A DNA stretch of 64,000 bases, taken from the NCBI RefSeq assembly GCF_001636845.1, contig NZ_LITT01000046.1, forward strand, positions 62,001 through 126,000. The letters run 5' to 3'. Below are positions 9,790-18,963 of the stretch, piece after piece (positions within the stretch are counted from its first letter, which is position 1; every line of letters begins with the position of its first letter). Origin of the DNA: Clostridium ljungdahlii (GTDB lineage Bacteria; Bacillota; Clostridia; Clostridiales; Clostridiaceae). A model generated the notes under the pieces. That model was not told where the DNA came from and did not search any database. It worked only from the letters and a program-made list of their open reading frames with translations. The translations under genes and the position numbers were made by a program.

Positions 9790-10152
9790 ATGAATTTTTT
9801 AATAGTTGGAATTGGTGGTATAATTGGAAGCCTAGCTAGATTTTGTCTTGGGAACTTGGTAAATAAAAAATTTAAGTCCCTATTTCCCCTAGGAACTTTT
9901 ATCATAAATATAACAGGAGCCTTGCTGCTTGGAATACTTAGCAGTTCTCACATTTCTAGAAACTTCTATATTCTTTTGTGTGACGGATTTTTGGGAGCCT
10001 ATACCACCTTTTCTTCCTTTATGTACGAGGATTTTAAACTTTTCCAATTAAATTATAAATTACATGCATATACATATGTAATTATGACAACACTAATTGG
10101 ACTAGCTTTCTATGTCCTTGGAACTAAAATAACCTACTATGCAGGATTCTAA
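9790..10152 (+). CDS. crcB: Fluoride channel subunit CrcB/FluC (second of pair)
   Basis: A 120-residue paralogue of the preceding gene, with GGIIGSLARFCLGN, the GTFIINITGALLLG helix and GFLGAYTTFSSFMYED. Four membrane helices, a good AGGAGG site and the short gap show co-transcription under the fluoride riboswitch. It probably pairs with the first subunit in an antiparallel dual-topology dimer. Confidence 0.95.
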   Translation: MNFLIVGIGGIIGSLARFCLGNLVNKKFKSLFPLGTFIINITGALLLGILSSSHISRNFYILLCDGFLGAYTTFSSFMYEDFKLFQLNYKLHAYTYVIMTTLIGLAFYVLGTKITYYAGF

Positions 10153-10164
10153 TTAAAAATTAGG

Positions 10165-10265
10165 AGTTAAAAACTCAACTTTCGCACATATAAAATTTTG
10201 ACTTAATATAAAAACTTTGTGAAGCAATTAATTCACAATGCACGATGTACATTTCAGTACATGGT
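10165..10265. repeat. Truncated copy of a dispersed hairpin element (end module)
   Basis: The words CTCAACTTTCGCAC, ATATAAAATTTTGACTTAAT and TTTGTGAAGCAATT match, in inverted orientation, the end of the element at 24885-25220 and the end of that at 48068-48420. Only one end is recognisable here, followed by a small palindrome around 10246-10263 (ATGTACATTTCAGTACAT). Confidence 0.6.
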
Positions 10266-10271
10266 GCCTAT

Positions 10272-10502
10272 TTAATCCAAGGAACGTGTCTTTACAAGAT
10301 ACTCATAATCCAAGGGAATCTTACTTTCATCGCCTCTACATATGTTAGTAAATCCACACTCAAATAACATTCTGCGGCAGCATGCCATATCCATACCACG
10401 ATTTTTAGAAGTATCAATCTGACAATCACGAGGATTTGCTCCGCTCTCTGCAGTAATAATATTTTCATCTTCTCCTTTTTTAGTAACATTTTTATTAAAC
10501 AT
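10272..10502 (-). CDS. Small Cys-containing hypothetical protein, possibly a gene remnant
   Basis: A 76-residue hydrophilic frame with clustered cysteines (DMACCRRMLFECGFTNIC). It is the last frame of the arsenosugar-type cluster, 54 bp after the C-GCAxxG-C-C protein. There is no convincing ribosome site before its ATG, so it may be the tail of a larger gene that has been lost, or a small peptide of the cluster. I do not recognise a family. Confidence 0.3.
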   Translation of the reverse strand: MFNKNVTKKGEDENIITAESGANPRDCQIDTSKNRGMDMACCRRMLFECGFTNICRGDESKIPLDYEYLVKTRSLD

Positions 10503-10556
10503 TTAACACATGAATGTGGATTTAAGTTTTTTCATTTTTACAGAAATTGTTATTCA

Positions 10557-11000
10557 TCATTGAACATCCTCTGATAATATCTCAGTCAAAATCTCTGTGA
10601 CATAAGCCACTAACTTCGGGCAAAAACTAAAGAGTAATCCCTTTTCCAAAATAATTTTCATTTCTTCAGGCTTGCTGATGTCATACCCTAACAGTTCCTT
10701 GCAAACTGTAGAATCATACCTCATTAAAAATTTTTCTCTAAACTCAGTTACTTTCGCTATATTTTGATTTTTGGTGTTAGGGGTATCCTTCAAATAGTGG
10801 CCATATTTCAAACCAATTGCTATCAAGGCACCGATAACTGCACCACAGGTTTCTCCACAGAACATGCCTCCTCCAAAACTGGCAGCAACCTTATTTGCCT
10901 GTTCTGTATCCATACCCAACTCTTTTGCAAAGTTGGTCAGTACTACCTGTCCACAGTCAAAACCCTGTTTAAACAATTCTGTAATTTCATCTTCTCTCAT
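10557..11000 (-). CDS. C-GCAxxG-C-C family protein
   Basis: A redox-type small protein with SFGGGMFCGETCGAVIGALIAIG, the family's characteristic glycine-rich Cys motif, plus other cysteines (FDCGQVV, STVCKELLG, FSFCPKLV). The second ATG (11000) sits at a better distance from the GGGGG site than the one at 11006. It follows the radical SAM gene at 11046-12026 on the same strand. C-GCAxxG-C-C proteins often accompany redox or metalloid genes. The role here is inferred to be electron or thiol chemistry in the arsenic cluster. Confidence 0.75.
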   Translation of the reverse strand: MREDEITELFKQGFDCGQVVLTNFAKELGMDTEQANKVAASFGGGMFCGETCGAVIGALIAIGLKYGHYLKDTPNTKNQNIAKVTEFREKFLMRYDSTVCKELLGYDISKPEEMKIILEKGLLFSFCPKLVAYVTEILTEILSEDVQ

Positions 11001-11045
11001 TGGCATTTCCCCCTATTTTGAAATAAATTTATTCTATATATTTAT

Positions 11046-12026
11046 TTAAGTAGTAACCCCTCCACAGCTAGAGCCACTACCAGCCGTACAGGCATAGCAA
11101 TGATTTCCAAAAACAATTTTTCGAGCAGTCACAGGTGTCCCTTTTAAATCTTGAATTCGATGAACACCCTCTGTCGTCCATCCGCGCGCCTGATTAAAAT
11201 CACAGTCATACAATAATCCGTCCCAACCCACCGACAACTGGCTGCGGCACATCATATTTTCTAGTGCTGCAGGGTTAAAGGCAGACACCAAACGATTCAT
11301 ATAAGACTTTAGATTTCCACTTCTTTCTAAAAATTGACCAAACCGACCAATGGGATTATTTGTAATAGTATATAACCTATTGAATGTAATTCCGTATTGT
11401 TCCATCAGTTTCTTTTTGTACTCCATGGTCAAGCTGTCCTGCTTTGGTGGTAAAAAAGCGCCACCTGGATTGTATACCAAATTCAGCACTAAGTCTTGTA
11501 TTTTACCATATCCAAGTTGGTTAAATTTCTTCAGCATATCAATGGATGCCTTAAAAACCCCAACGCCTCTTTGTCGGTCAGTATCCTTTTCAGAGTAGTA
11601 TGGCAGAGATGCTACAATTTCCACCTTATGCTGAGCATATAACTCTGGCAAATGAGTATAACCTTTTTCCGTTAGAATAACCAAATTAGATCTAACTATA
11701 GTATGTATACCCTTTTTCGATGCTTCCTCTACCAGCCATTGAAAATTAGGGTTCATTTCAGGTGATCCTCCTGTAATGTCAAGCACAGAAAAGTTATTTT
11801 CTCCAAATACCTGCAGACAATCTTTCATAGTTTCACGGCTCATGATTTCTGTGTGTATGGGACTGGCATCCACGTGGCAGTGCTTACAGGCTAGATTGCA
11901 ACGATTGCTGATGTTTATTTGCATGATATCTAATTGAGGCTTTGTCATACAAAAGTCCTGACCTTGAATCCTTTTAGAAAAAGAAGGGATTCCATCAATC
12001 TGTTCCAAACATAAACTTTGTTTCAT
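11046..12026 (-). CDS. ArsS-like arsenosugar biosynthesis radical SAM protein
   Basis: A 326-residue radical SAM enzyme. The [4Fe-4S] motif is CNLACKHC (CX3CX2C) at about residues 43-50, followed by the DITGGSPEMNP glycine-rich strand. A C-terminal Cys-rich region (CRSQLSVGWDGLLYDCDFNQA ... CYACTAGSGSSCGG) suggests an auxiliary cluster, as in ArsS. ArsS joins a 5'-deoxyadenosyl group to methylated arsenicals on the way to arsenosugars. It sits directly after the peroxidase-like gene that is its usual partner. No ArsM methyltransferase is visible in the window. Confidence 0.85.
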   Translation of the reverse strand: MKQSLCLEQIDGIPSFSKRIQGQDFCMTKPQLDIMQINISNRCNLACKHCHVDASPIHTEIMSRETMKDCLQVFGENNFSVLDITGGSPEMNPNFQWLVEEASKKGIHTIVRSNLVILTEKGYTHLPELYAQHKVEIVASLPYYSEKDTDRQRGVGVFKASIDMLKKFNQLGYGKIQDLVLNLVYNPGGAFLPPKQDSLTMEYKKKLMEQYGITFNRLYTITNNPIGRFGQFLERSGNLKSYMNRLVSAFNPAALENMMCRSQLSVGWDGLLYDCDFNQARGWTTEGVHRIQDLKGTPVTARKIVFGNHCYACTAGSGSSCGGVTT

Positions 12027-12037
12027 ATCTGCTCCCC

Positions 12038-12370
12038 CTAAAGTTCCAGTTTTTTAATTACATTTTTTGCTTGCATACCGTGGGCTAATGTAGCTCCTCC
12101 CCTAATAGCTGCAGCAACGTGAACAGCCTCAATCATTTGTTCCTGATTTGCACCCATTTCCAAAAGTGCCTGTGTATAAGAATCAATACAATAGGGACAT
12201 TGAATAGCATGTGCCACCGCAAAAGCAATAAGTGCCTTTTCTTTAGCTGTCAATGCCCCCTCAGCAAATACCTGACCATAATAAGCCATAAATTTTTCCC
12301 ACATTTCAGGTGCATCTTCACCCATATTTCCAAACTGAGGTAAATCTTCTGGATTGTAATAAGTATTCAT
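12038..12370 (-). CDS. Arsenosugar-associated carboxymuconolactone decarboxylase-like protein
   Basis: A 110-residue AhpD/CMD-fold protein. The redox motif is AIQCPYCIDSYTQALLEMG (CxxC plus downstream acidic and His residues), as in alkylhydroperoxidase-like proteins. The ATG at 12370 follows GAGGAGG; a frame extension to 12385 lies before this site. It is the first gene of the operon, 11 bp before the radical SAM gene. It matches the peroxidase-like partner seen next to ArsS in other genomes. Confidence 0.85.
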   Translation of the reverse strand: MNTYYNPEDLPQFGNMGEDAPEMWEKFMAYYGQVFAEGALTAKEKALIAFAVAHAIQCPYCIDSYTQALLEMGANQEQMIEAVHVAAAIRGGATLAHGMQAKNVIKKLEL

Positions 12371-12400
12371 TATTTTCCTCCTCATAATAGACTAAATAAA

Positions 12401-12460
12401 TTATTAGACTTTGTCTAATAATTATGCTATAATATTATAATATTATGAATAATTTGTCAA
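12401..12460 (-). promoter_or_regulatory. Promoter with overlapping operator of the arsenosugar-type operon
   Basis: On the minus strand TTGACA (12455-12460), 17 bp, then TAATAT (12432-12437) form a sigma-A promoter. A perfect 9-bp inverted repeat TTATTAGAC-TTT-GTCTAATAA (12401-12421) lies at the expected transcription start, which fits repression. The regulator is not adjacent; ArsR- or TetR-type repressors are possible. Confidence 0.7.
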
Positions 12461-12561
12461 CATCTTTTTGAAAGAAGAGCCTTGATACTATTAATACTGG
12501 ACTACCAGCTTGAAATATTCGATCTTTTTTGTATGGATTTCATAAATACAGTTAAAAGGTG

Positions 12562-13585
12562 TTACAACTTAAATTCATTAACTATTTCATTAAGATTTTG
12601 AGTAAGTTCTAATTGACATTTTGCAGTTAAAACCACCTGCTGTGTTATTGACTTCGTAGTTTTACTTATCTTTGTTTCCACTAGTTTGGCACTTTCTGAT
12701 GATTTTTGTATTGTTTCAGACATACTTTGTACAGCTTCACCTACCTGTCCAGTTGTGGCTGTAATTTTCTCTGACATAGACGCTAATTCTTCTGACATTC
12801 TACTTACAAAATCGGAGTCATTGTAGTATTGTTTTCCCATCTTTCCAAACTCCTCAAATTGTGGATCAACGCTTTCATTTATAAATTTTAATACATCACT
12901 GCCATTCTCAGAAAGATTTTTAAATGCATTTTGAACTTTTATAATAGTATCTTGTATATTTGTTACTGCTTCTGAAGATTGCTCTGCAAGTGCTCTTACT
13001 TCTTCTGCAACTATAGCAAAGCCCTTACCATGTTCGCCTGCTCTAGCTGCTTCAATAGCTGCATTTTTGTCTCTGCATCTTTAATATTTGCAGCTATAAG
13101 TTTATCAAGATTATCCGTCACTGAATTTTTTAAATAAGTTATTTGTTTTAATTGATTAATTGCTTCATCAAATTTTCCTGCATCAATAGATTTTGCTATA
13201 TCTTCCCTTAAAATACTATATTTCTGAAGCTGCTTTTTTAATATTAGCCACAGTTGCTTTTCTTTATCACCAATAGGCAATTTTTCATAGGCATTAACGT
13301 TATTTTTAATATTCTTTTCCAAATCAGGTTTTTATGGAGAGTTTCTTACATAAACCAAATCTGTAATATCACCTTCTATTTCTGTCAATATATATTTTAT
13401 ATCAGTCAAAATATAAACACTTTGTAAGTTACTGCTGTACATTTGCTGAGAATTTTTATCTATAGTTTTTGAAAGTGTTATATTAATGTTATATTAGTGA
13501 TACCAATTAAGCTAACTAGTACAACAATAATGGCAAAAAATAGGATTAATTTTGTTTTAATCTTTACGTTTTTCAAAAAATTCAT
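12562..13585 (-). pseudogene. Internally deleted methyl-accepting chemotaxis protein
   Basis: The N-terminus from ATG 13585 (NVKIKTKLILFFAIIVVLVSLIGIT, a membrane helix) and 4HB sensor pieces can be followed in several frames. They are interrupted by a frame break near 13490 and an in-frame stop near 13330. At about 13075 the frame KDAETK jumps into [30 protein letters not shown], the signalling tip, after which the C-terminal coiled coil reads to a stop at 12562. The second TM helix, HAMP and first half of the signalling domain are missing. The gene is clearly dead. Confidence 0.85.
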
Positions 13586-13609
13586 TATAATCTCCTCCAT
13601 TTTCTGTCC

Positions 13610-14023
13610 TTACTCATAGCAGTCATATATACCTTCCTTTCTCTTTCTTGCTGCATTAGCACTTATATAAGATCCTTCCACTACATTTTTATAACCTTTC
13701 TTTATGATTATACTTTTAATATAGTCCGCATGGGGACATCTATTGGAATGATAATTATCATGTACCATACAAGATGATAAGTGAACTACAACTTCATCTT
13801 TAGTAATATCAGTTTTTTTATTTAATTTTTTGGACAAATGCTCTAATTTAGCAGCAATTCCTTTTCCACTGCATCCACCACAGGTAAAAGAAATATATCT
13901 TACAGCAGCATCATAATCTTTAAATGCTCCCTCTTTATTATAAAAAGCATTTGTGCATGCAAATCCACTACACCTTCTCTGTACAATATCACATTGGATA
14001 ATAACAACACATTTAATATTCAC
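13610..14023 (-). CDS. CGGC domain-containing protein
   Basis: A 137-residue protein with the FTCGGCSGKGIAAKLEHL motif that names the family, plus CSGFACTNAF and an HLSSCMVHDNYH...CPH segment. The GTG start at 14023 follows GGGAGGA. The conserved cysteines and histidines suggest metal binding or redox work. It lies just upstream of the dead MCP gene. No biochemical role is established for the family that I can name with confidence. Confidence 0.85.
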   Translation of the reverse strand: MNIKCVVIIQCDIVQRRCSGFACTNAFYNKEGAFKDYDAAVRYISFTCGGCSGKGIAAKLEHLSKKLNKKTDITKDEVVVHLSSCMVHDNYHSNRCPHADYIKSIIIKKGYKNVVEGSYISANAARKRKEGIYDCYE

Positions 14024-14128
14024 AATTATTCCTCCCTCTTTTCTATTAATTATATTTTTAATCTGGTATAATATAAAGTACCAGTTTTAATATATTTTAT
14101 GGTATCAGTTATTGGAGGATGTAAATAA

Positions 14129-14785
14129 ATGATTGAAATCATGCCCATTTGGGATTACTCAAAAAATACTCCACTTTATGTGCAATTATATGAATATATC
14201 AAAAATGAAGATGATTATGATAGTGAATTTAGATATAAAGGGAAACCAGTTCCTTCTTTACAGGGACTAAGCAACAGTGAAAATGTTATTTATATGGGTA
14301 CATTTTCAAAATCTTTAATTTTCTCAATTAGAATCAGTTATTTAGTTTTACCCCCCAAATTAATTCTAAAATATCAAGAACATTTTAAAATATACAAACA
14401 AACAGTCTCTAGGCTTCATCAAAATACACTCTATATATTTATGAGAGAGGGATATTTATCAAGGCATATAAATAAGATGAGAACATTATATCGAAAGAAG
14501 CATGAAATACTTCTTTCTGCAATTGACAAGTATATGAAAGAAAAAGTCGAAATCATTGGATCAGAATCAGGACTCCATATTTTATTAAAAGTTAAAAATG
14601 GAATGACAGAACATGAATTAATTCAATCTGCTCATAAGATGAAAGTAAAAATTTATCCAACTTCAATTCATTATGATCAATGTATACCAAATGAATTTCC
14701 TATGATTTTACTCGGTTTTGGTGGTTTGACCGAAATACAAATTGAAGAAGGCATTCAGATATTAAAAAAAGCATGGCTTATTTAA
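14129..14785 (+). pseudogene. MocR/PdxR-type regulator with a large in-frame internal deletion
   Basis: The frame opens with the start of a GntR winged helix (WDYSKNTPLYVQLYEYIK) but passes straight into the late part of a class-I aminotransferase domain (YIMGTFSKSL-like segment with the Schiff-base lysine, then RISYLVLPPKLI and the C-terminal small domain). About 250 residues are missing: most of the HTH, the linker and half the PLP domain. Because the join is in frame, the 218-residue product could still be made. It cannot bind DNA in the usual way, so I treat it as a pseudogene. Confidence 0.8.
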
Positions 14786-14837
14786 TATCTAATTCACTTC
14801 TAGTTGCCATCTCTTAATTTATCGATATGAATTTTCT

Positions 14838-14950
14838 AGCTTAAAAATTACTTTATTCGCAAAAACATTTTTACAATAATGAGACACATTTAAATATTTA
14901 ATGGTCGAATATTGCAAAAAATATCCAGAGAATAAAGTAATTTTTAGCTT
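14838..14950. repeat. Long inverted repeat downstream of mnmA
   Basis: About 20-bp arms (TTAAAAATTACTTTATTC and its complement GAATAAAGTAATTTTTA) enclose about 70 bp. It lies between converging genes and can act as a bidirectional terminator, or it may be a small hairpin mobile element. Confidence 0.6.
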
Positions 14951-14957
14951 GCAAACT

Positions 14958-16034
14958 CTAATGTAAGCTGTCTATGACTCCTCCACCAACAAGGATATCT
15001 CCATCATAAAATACTACAGACTGTCCTTTTGTAATAGCTCTTTGATTTTCATCAAACTCAACCTTAACCTTGTCTTCATCTATGGCACTTATAAGTGCAT
15101 CAGCAGGCTTAGCTGAATATCTTATCTTTGCCTGTATCCTCATAGGCGTATTCAATTTTTCAAAAGGCATAAAATTTAAGTCCTTTGCAATTAATTTGTT
15201 TTTAAAAATATCTTTTTCTCCACCAAGAACAACTTCATTTTTAAGTGGATTTATGTCTATGACATACATTGGAATTCCAAATGCTATTCCAAGTCCTTTT
15301 CTCTGTCCTATTGTATAATAAGTAATTCCTCTGTGCTTTCCAAGGACTTTACCATGTTTATCTACAAAATTTCCTTCTTTCACCTTATTGGGAGCAACTC
15401 TTTTTATATATGAACCATGGTCGTTATCTGGAATAAAACATATTTCCTCACTGTCCTTTTTGTTGTGAACTGCAAGCCCTATCTTCTTTGCTATTTCTCT
15501 TATTTGTTCTTTTTTATAAATTCCACAGGGCATTAAAGTATGTTCTAGTTGAAATTGAGTTAAATTATATAATGCATAGGTTTGATCTTTTTTACTATCC
15601 TTTGACTTTTTAAGTACATATCTATCATTTACTTTTTCCACTGTAGCATAATGTCCTGTAGCCACGTAATCTGCCCCTAAATCCATAGCTCTTTTTAAAA
15701 GTTCATCAAATTTTATGTATTTATTACACGCTACACAGGGATTTGGAGTTCTTCCCTTTGTATATTCATCTATAAAATAATCTATTACACACTTTTTAAA
15801 CTCATTTCTAAAATTCATAACATAATATGGAATGCCTAGGTTATACGCTACAAGTCTTGCATCATCTACAGCACTTAAAGAACAGCATCCACCTTCCATT
15901 CCTTCATAATATTTATCATCCTGCCATACCTGCATTGTAACTCCTATAACTTCATATCCTTGCTCTTTTAAAAGGTATGCTGCAACGGAACTATCAACTC
16001 CACCGCTCATACCTACTACTACTTTCTTCTTCAT
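14958..16034 (-). CDS. mnmA: tRNA-specific 2-thiouridylase MnmA
   Basis: The enzyme thiolates U34 of tRNA-Lys, -Glu and -Gln. Visible motifs are the PP-loop [16 protein letters not shown] at the N-terminus, the catalytic Cys in [12 protein letters not shown] (about residue 100) and the second Cys in SEEICFIPD (about 200). The ATG at 16034 is chosen because it gives the standard [12 protein letters not shown] start behind a GGTGAT site. The cysteine desulfurase gene, which supplies its sulfur, lies 32 bp upstream. Length 358 residues is normal. Confidence 0.97.
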   Translation of the reverse strand: MKKKVVVGMSGGVDSSVAAYLLKEQGYEVIGVTMQVWQDDKYYEGMEGGCCSLSAVDDARLVAYNLGIPYYVMNFRNEFKKCVIDYFIDEYTKGRTPNPCVACNKYIKFDELLKRAMDLGADYVATGHYATVEKVNDRYVLKKSKDSKKDQTYALYNLTQFQLEHTLMPCGIYKKEQIREIAKKIGLAVHNKKDSEEICFIPDNDHGSYIKRVAPNKVKEGNFVDKHGKVLGKHRGITYYTIGQRKGLGIAFGIPMYVIDINPLKNEVVLGGEKDIFKNKLIAKDLNFMPFEKLNTPMRIQAKIRYSAKPADALISAIDEDKVKVEFDENQRAITKGQSVVFYDGDILVGGGVIDSLH

Positions 16035-16066
16035 TTTATCACCTATTCTAATCAAAGTATTTTTAA

Positions 16067-17236
16067 TCAATCTTTTATTTGCTGCCATTTTTTATTATTT
16101 TCTCTTAATTTTAAAACCGTATTACCTATTTCATTTATGACAAATTCCACTTCATTTTCTGTAGTATTTGCTCCTATAGTAAGCCTCAATGAACCCTTTG
16201 CTGCATCTCTTGATAATCCTATAGCTGTAAGTACATGAGATGGTTCTATTGCCCCTGCTGAGCAGGCGCTTCCAGTAGACACGCATATTCCGGCTCCATC
16301 TAAAGCCATAGCCAAAATCTCACCCTCTATAGAATCAAAAGTTATGTTTACGTTGCCTGGCAATCTATTGCTTTTATCTCCATTTAGTTTAGTGCCAGGT
16401 ATTTTTAAAAGTCCTTCAATTAACTTATCTCTTAAATAAATCAGCCTATTACTTTCACTATCCATATTTTTTACAGCAATTTCAATAGCTTTTCCCATTC
16501 CAACTATTCCTGCAATATTTTCCGTTCCTGCTCTTCTTCCTCTTTCCTGTGCTCCACCATGAATTAAACTATCTATCTTAACTCCTTTTTTTATATAAAG
16601 AGCTCCCATACCTTTAGGTCCATAAAATTTATGGGACGCCATAGACAATAAATCTATATTCATAGCTTTAACATCAATCGGTACATTTCCCACTGCTTGA
16701 ACTGCATCCGTGTGGAACAATATTCCCTTTTTTCTACAGAGACTTCCTATTTCTTTTATAGGTTCTATTGTACCTATTTCATTATTTGCAAACATAACAG
16801 ATATAAGTATAGTATTATCTGTTATACTTTTTTCAATTTCATCTAAATTAGCTATTCCATATTCATTTACAGGAATAAAAGTTACTTTAAAACCATGCTC
16901 CTCTAAATACTTACAGGTATTTATAACTGCATGATGTTCTATACCTGTAGTTATTATATGATTTTCTTTACCTGCATTTGCAGATGCAATTCCCTTTATA
17001 GCCCAGTTGTCAGATTCAGAACCTCCATTTGTAAAAAATATTTCATCTCTATTTGCATTTATGGCATCTGCTATCTTTCCTCTAGCTTCAGTTATAGCCA
17101 TTTTACTTTTTCTAGATATGTGATAAATAGAGGAAGGATTGCCAAAATACTCGGTAAAATATGGACGCATTTCTGCTGCTACTTCTGGTTTTACAAAAGT
17201 TGTAGCTGCATAATCCATATAGATTTCTCTTTTCAT
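16067..17236 (-). CDS. Cysteine desulfurase (NifS/IscS type)
   Basis: A PLP enzyme that releases sulfur from cysteine as a protein persulfide. Motifs: [14 protein letters not shown] at the start, TGIEHHAV (PLP-stacking His), [11 protein letters not shown] (Schiff-base Lys) and [17 protein letters not shown] with the active-site Cys in the long loop of class I enzymes. The ATG at 17236 follows AGGAGAGG. Pairing with mnmA suggests it mainly feeds tRNA thiolation, though IscS-type enzymes are general donors. Confidence 0.95.
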   Translation of the reverse strand: MKREIYMDYAATTFVKPEVAAEMRPYFTEYFGNPSSIYHISRKSKMAITEARGKIADAINANRDEIFFTNGGSESDNWAIKGIASANAGKENHIITTGIEHHAVINTCKYLEEHGFKVTFIPVNEYGIANLDEIEKSITDNTILISVMFANNEIGTIEPIKEIGSLCRKKGILFHTDAVQAVGNVPIDVKAMNIDLLSMASHKFYGPKGMGALYIKKGVKIDSLIHGGAQERGRRAGTENIAGIVGMGKAIEIAVKNMDSESNRLIYLRDKLIEGLLKIPGTKLNGDKSNRLPGNVNITFDSIEGEILAMALDGAGICVSTGSACSAGAIEPSHVLTAIGLSRDAAKGSLRLTIGANTTENEVEFVINEIGNTVLKLRENNKKWQQIKD

Positions 17237-17405
17237 TATTACCTCTCCTATCAAGTGTACTTTTTATGTAGAAATCATAGTGATATACTATAATATACTA
17301 TATCATATTTTTAAATATTGCTTTTGTCAACCATAGTTAATTGTATAAAAAGCTTAAATTATGATATTATAATTTTTATCAAGTATATAGGAAGGGATTT
17401 AAACT

Positions 17406-17792
17406 ATGGGTTCAAAAATTAAAATTAATATATATGGAAATAAGGATGCAATAATAACTGGTGATCGCTGCAATAACAAACACAGTGCTTGTTCTGGAAA
17501 ATGTGCAGGTTGTAAATCTACTAATGGCAACAAAAAAATACAGGTAAAAACTTTAGATTTATACTACAATCTAATAAATTTTTTAACTATAAATCATATG
17601 GAAGAAAATGTAGATATCCACTTTATAGAATTAGGTAAAAGCTCTCCTATAAATGAAGAATCCATAAAAGTGGAGAACCTGATAAAAAAGGGATTTGAAC
17701 CACCTATAACAGTAATCGATGGAATAATAAGATATTATGCTGGTATATCCAATGTCTTAGTCTATAGAGATGTACTGGAATTAATCGAATAA
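17406..17792 (+). CDS. Hypothetical Cys-rich protein, possibly thioredoxin-like
   Basis: A 128-residue soluble protein with four close cysteines, C22-X6-C29-X3-C33-X2-C36, and a C-terminal PPITVIDGIIRYYAGIS stretch that resembles the cis-Pro strand of thioredoxin-like folds. It is divergent from the cysteine desulfurase gene. I do not recognise a named family. The cysteines could bind Zn or an Fe-S cluster. Real gene status is supported by an AGGAAGGG site and good codon use. Confidence 0.6.
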   Translation: MGSKIKINIYGNKDAIITGDRCNNKHSACSGKCAGCKSTNGNKKIQVKTLDLYYNLINFLTINHMEENVDIHFIELGKSSPINEESIKVENLIKKGFEPPITVIDGIIRYYAGISNVLVYRDVLELIE

Positions 17793-17831
17793 AAGTAATA
17801 TTTTGAAAAATTAGAAATTATACAAAATGTG

Positions 17832-17860
17832 TGGACAATAATGGAATTATTTTGTATAAT
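17832..17860 (+). promoter_or_regulatory. Promoter of the folT transcript
   Basis: TGGACA and TATAAT separated by 17 bp, ending about 10 bp before the THF aptamer. Confidence 0.6.
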
Positions 17861-17869
17861 TAAGACAAA

Positions 17870-18055
17870 GGTAGCAGAGTAAATATTATGCGTAAAGTGT
17901 TAGAGAATGGGAGGTTGTCTCTAAACGAAAAGCTTAAATAATTTTACTTTATAATTTAAAGCTTACGATATGATATTGCTTCCGCTGTTACATTAAAGAG
18001 ATTTTGTACTTACCTCTTTTCTCTTTAATGTGACTACATTAAAGAGAAAAGAGGT
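17870..18055 (+). promoter_or_regulatory. Tetrahydrofolate (THF) riboswitch with terminator platform
   Basis: The core words GCAGAGTA, GCGTAAAGTG, GAATGGGAGGTTGTC, AACGAAAAGC and GATATTGCTTCCGCTG occur in the order of the folT-type THF aptamer. Downstream, the word ACATTAAAGAGA at about 17989 can pair with TCTCTTTAATG at about 18020, and that same strand can instead pair with CATTAAAGAGAAAAGAGG at about 18035. These are mutually exclusive anti-terminator and terminator stems. The target is the folate ECF S component at 18121. Confidence 0.9.
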
Positions 18056-18120
18056 GTTTCTATGTAAATTTTTAGCTCTGTGTAAATTAATTCAATATTA
18101 TAACACTGGGGGTAAAAAAT

Positions 18121-18912
18121 ATGAAAAGTAGAATGAACACAAAATTTCTTGTTACTACCGCTGTTTTTGTTGCAGTTGCAGTTGTTTTGAGATCGTTTTC
18201 TATAGCACTAGCTGCAGGTGGCATACTCACTATGAGAATAAGTTTTGATGCCATATGTTATATAATGCCCGGTATCTTATTTGGACCATTATATGGAGGA
18301 ATTTCAGGTGGATTAATCGATATTCTTGGCTATATAATAAGACCTATGGGTGGATATATCCCTTTGTTTACTATAACTAATATAGCAGCTGGTATTTTAC
18401 CTGCACTTATATGGAGATATATTAAAAATACTGAAGAATATAAAGTAAGAAATTGTTATGTTGCTTTCTTTGGATTGCTCTTGGTAATAGGCTTTTTTAA
18501 TTTTATCATAATGAAATTTGCATATCATACTACTTTAGGACAACTACTATTATCTTTAGGTAAAAAATCACAATATCTTAGTACCGGACTTCTGTTAATA
18601 GGTGCTATAGGCGTTATTATATTTATAATAAATGTATTTATTAAGAAAAGTATGGTAAAATCCTATGATTTTGTAAACAACAATTATTTCAAATTAATAA
18701 TTGCAATTGGTATATCTGGAGTTTTAATATGCACTATAAATACTTATATATTGCTCATATTTACTCCTGCTCTCATGGCCAAAGGCTTTATGTTCTTATG
18801 GGTGCCTAGAATAATTGAAGCTCTTCTTATGACTATAGTAAATTCCTATATAACCTGTATGATTATGTATTGTTATAGTTTATTTCAAGGTAGGGTAGTA
18901 AAAAAAGCTTAA
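18121..18912 (+). CDS. folT: Folate ECF transporter S component FolT (enlarged)
   Basis: Membrane substrate-binding subunit for folate that docks on a shared ECF-AT module. The N-terminal part MNTKFLVTTAVFVAVAVVLRSF and the GPLYGGISGGLIDILGYIIRPMGGYIP loop are typical of FolT. The THF riboswitch upstream supports the substrate. At 263 residues it is well above the usual 170-180, with an extra hydrophobic insert in the middle. No ECF ATPase genes are adjacent, as expected for group II systems. A terminator follows at 18923-18950. Confidence 0.9.
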   Translation: MKSRMNTKFLVTTAVFVAVAVVLRSFSIALAAGGILTMRISFDAICYIMPGILFGPLYGGISGGLIDILGYIIRPMGGYIPLFTITNIAAGILPALIWRYIKNTEEYKVRNCYVAFFGLLLVIGFFNFIIMKFAYHTTLGQLLLSLGKKSQYLSTGLLLIGAIGVIIFIINVFIKKSMVKSYDFVNNNYFKLIIAIGISGVLICTINTYILLIFTPALMAKGFMFLWVPRIIEALLMTIVNSYITCMIMYCYSLFQGRVVKKA

Positions 18913-18922
18913 AATGTAAAAG

Positions 18923-18950
18923 AAATGGGATCAACCAAATGACCCCATTT
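18923..18950 (+). terminator. Terminator of folT, usable by ilvB in the other direction
   Basis: AAATGGG and CCCATTT arms with a short loop and a T-run, between converging genes. Confidence 0.75.
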
Positions 18951-18963
18951 TTTATTTCTCTGT

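Noticed and set aside
10292-10489. 65-residue frame in another phase of 10272-10502, with a closer AAGGAG site
   Set aside because: Hydrophobic, non-protein-like sequence; the overlapping Cys-containing frame looks more genuine, though both are weak.
12562-12840. Independent 92-residue gene
   Set aside because: It is the tail of the broken chemoreceptor; the matching upstream part is in the same frame without a proper start.
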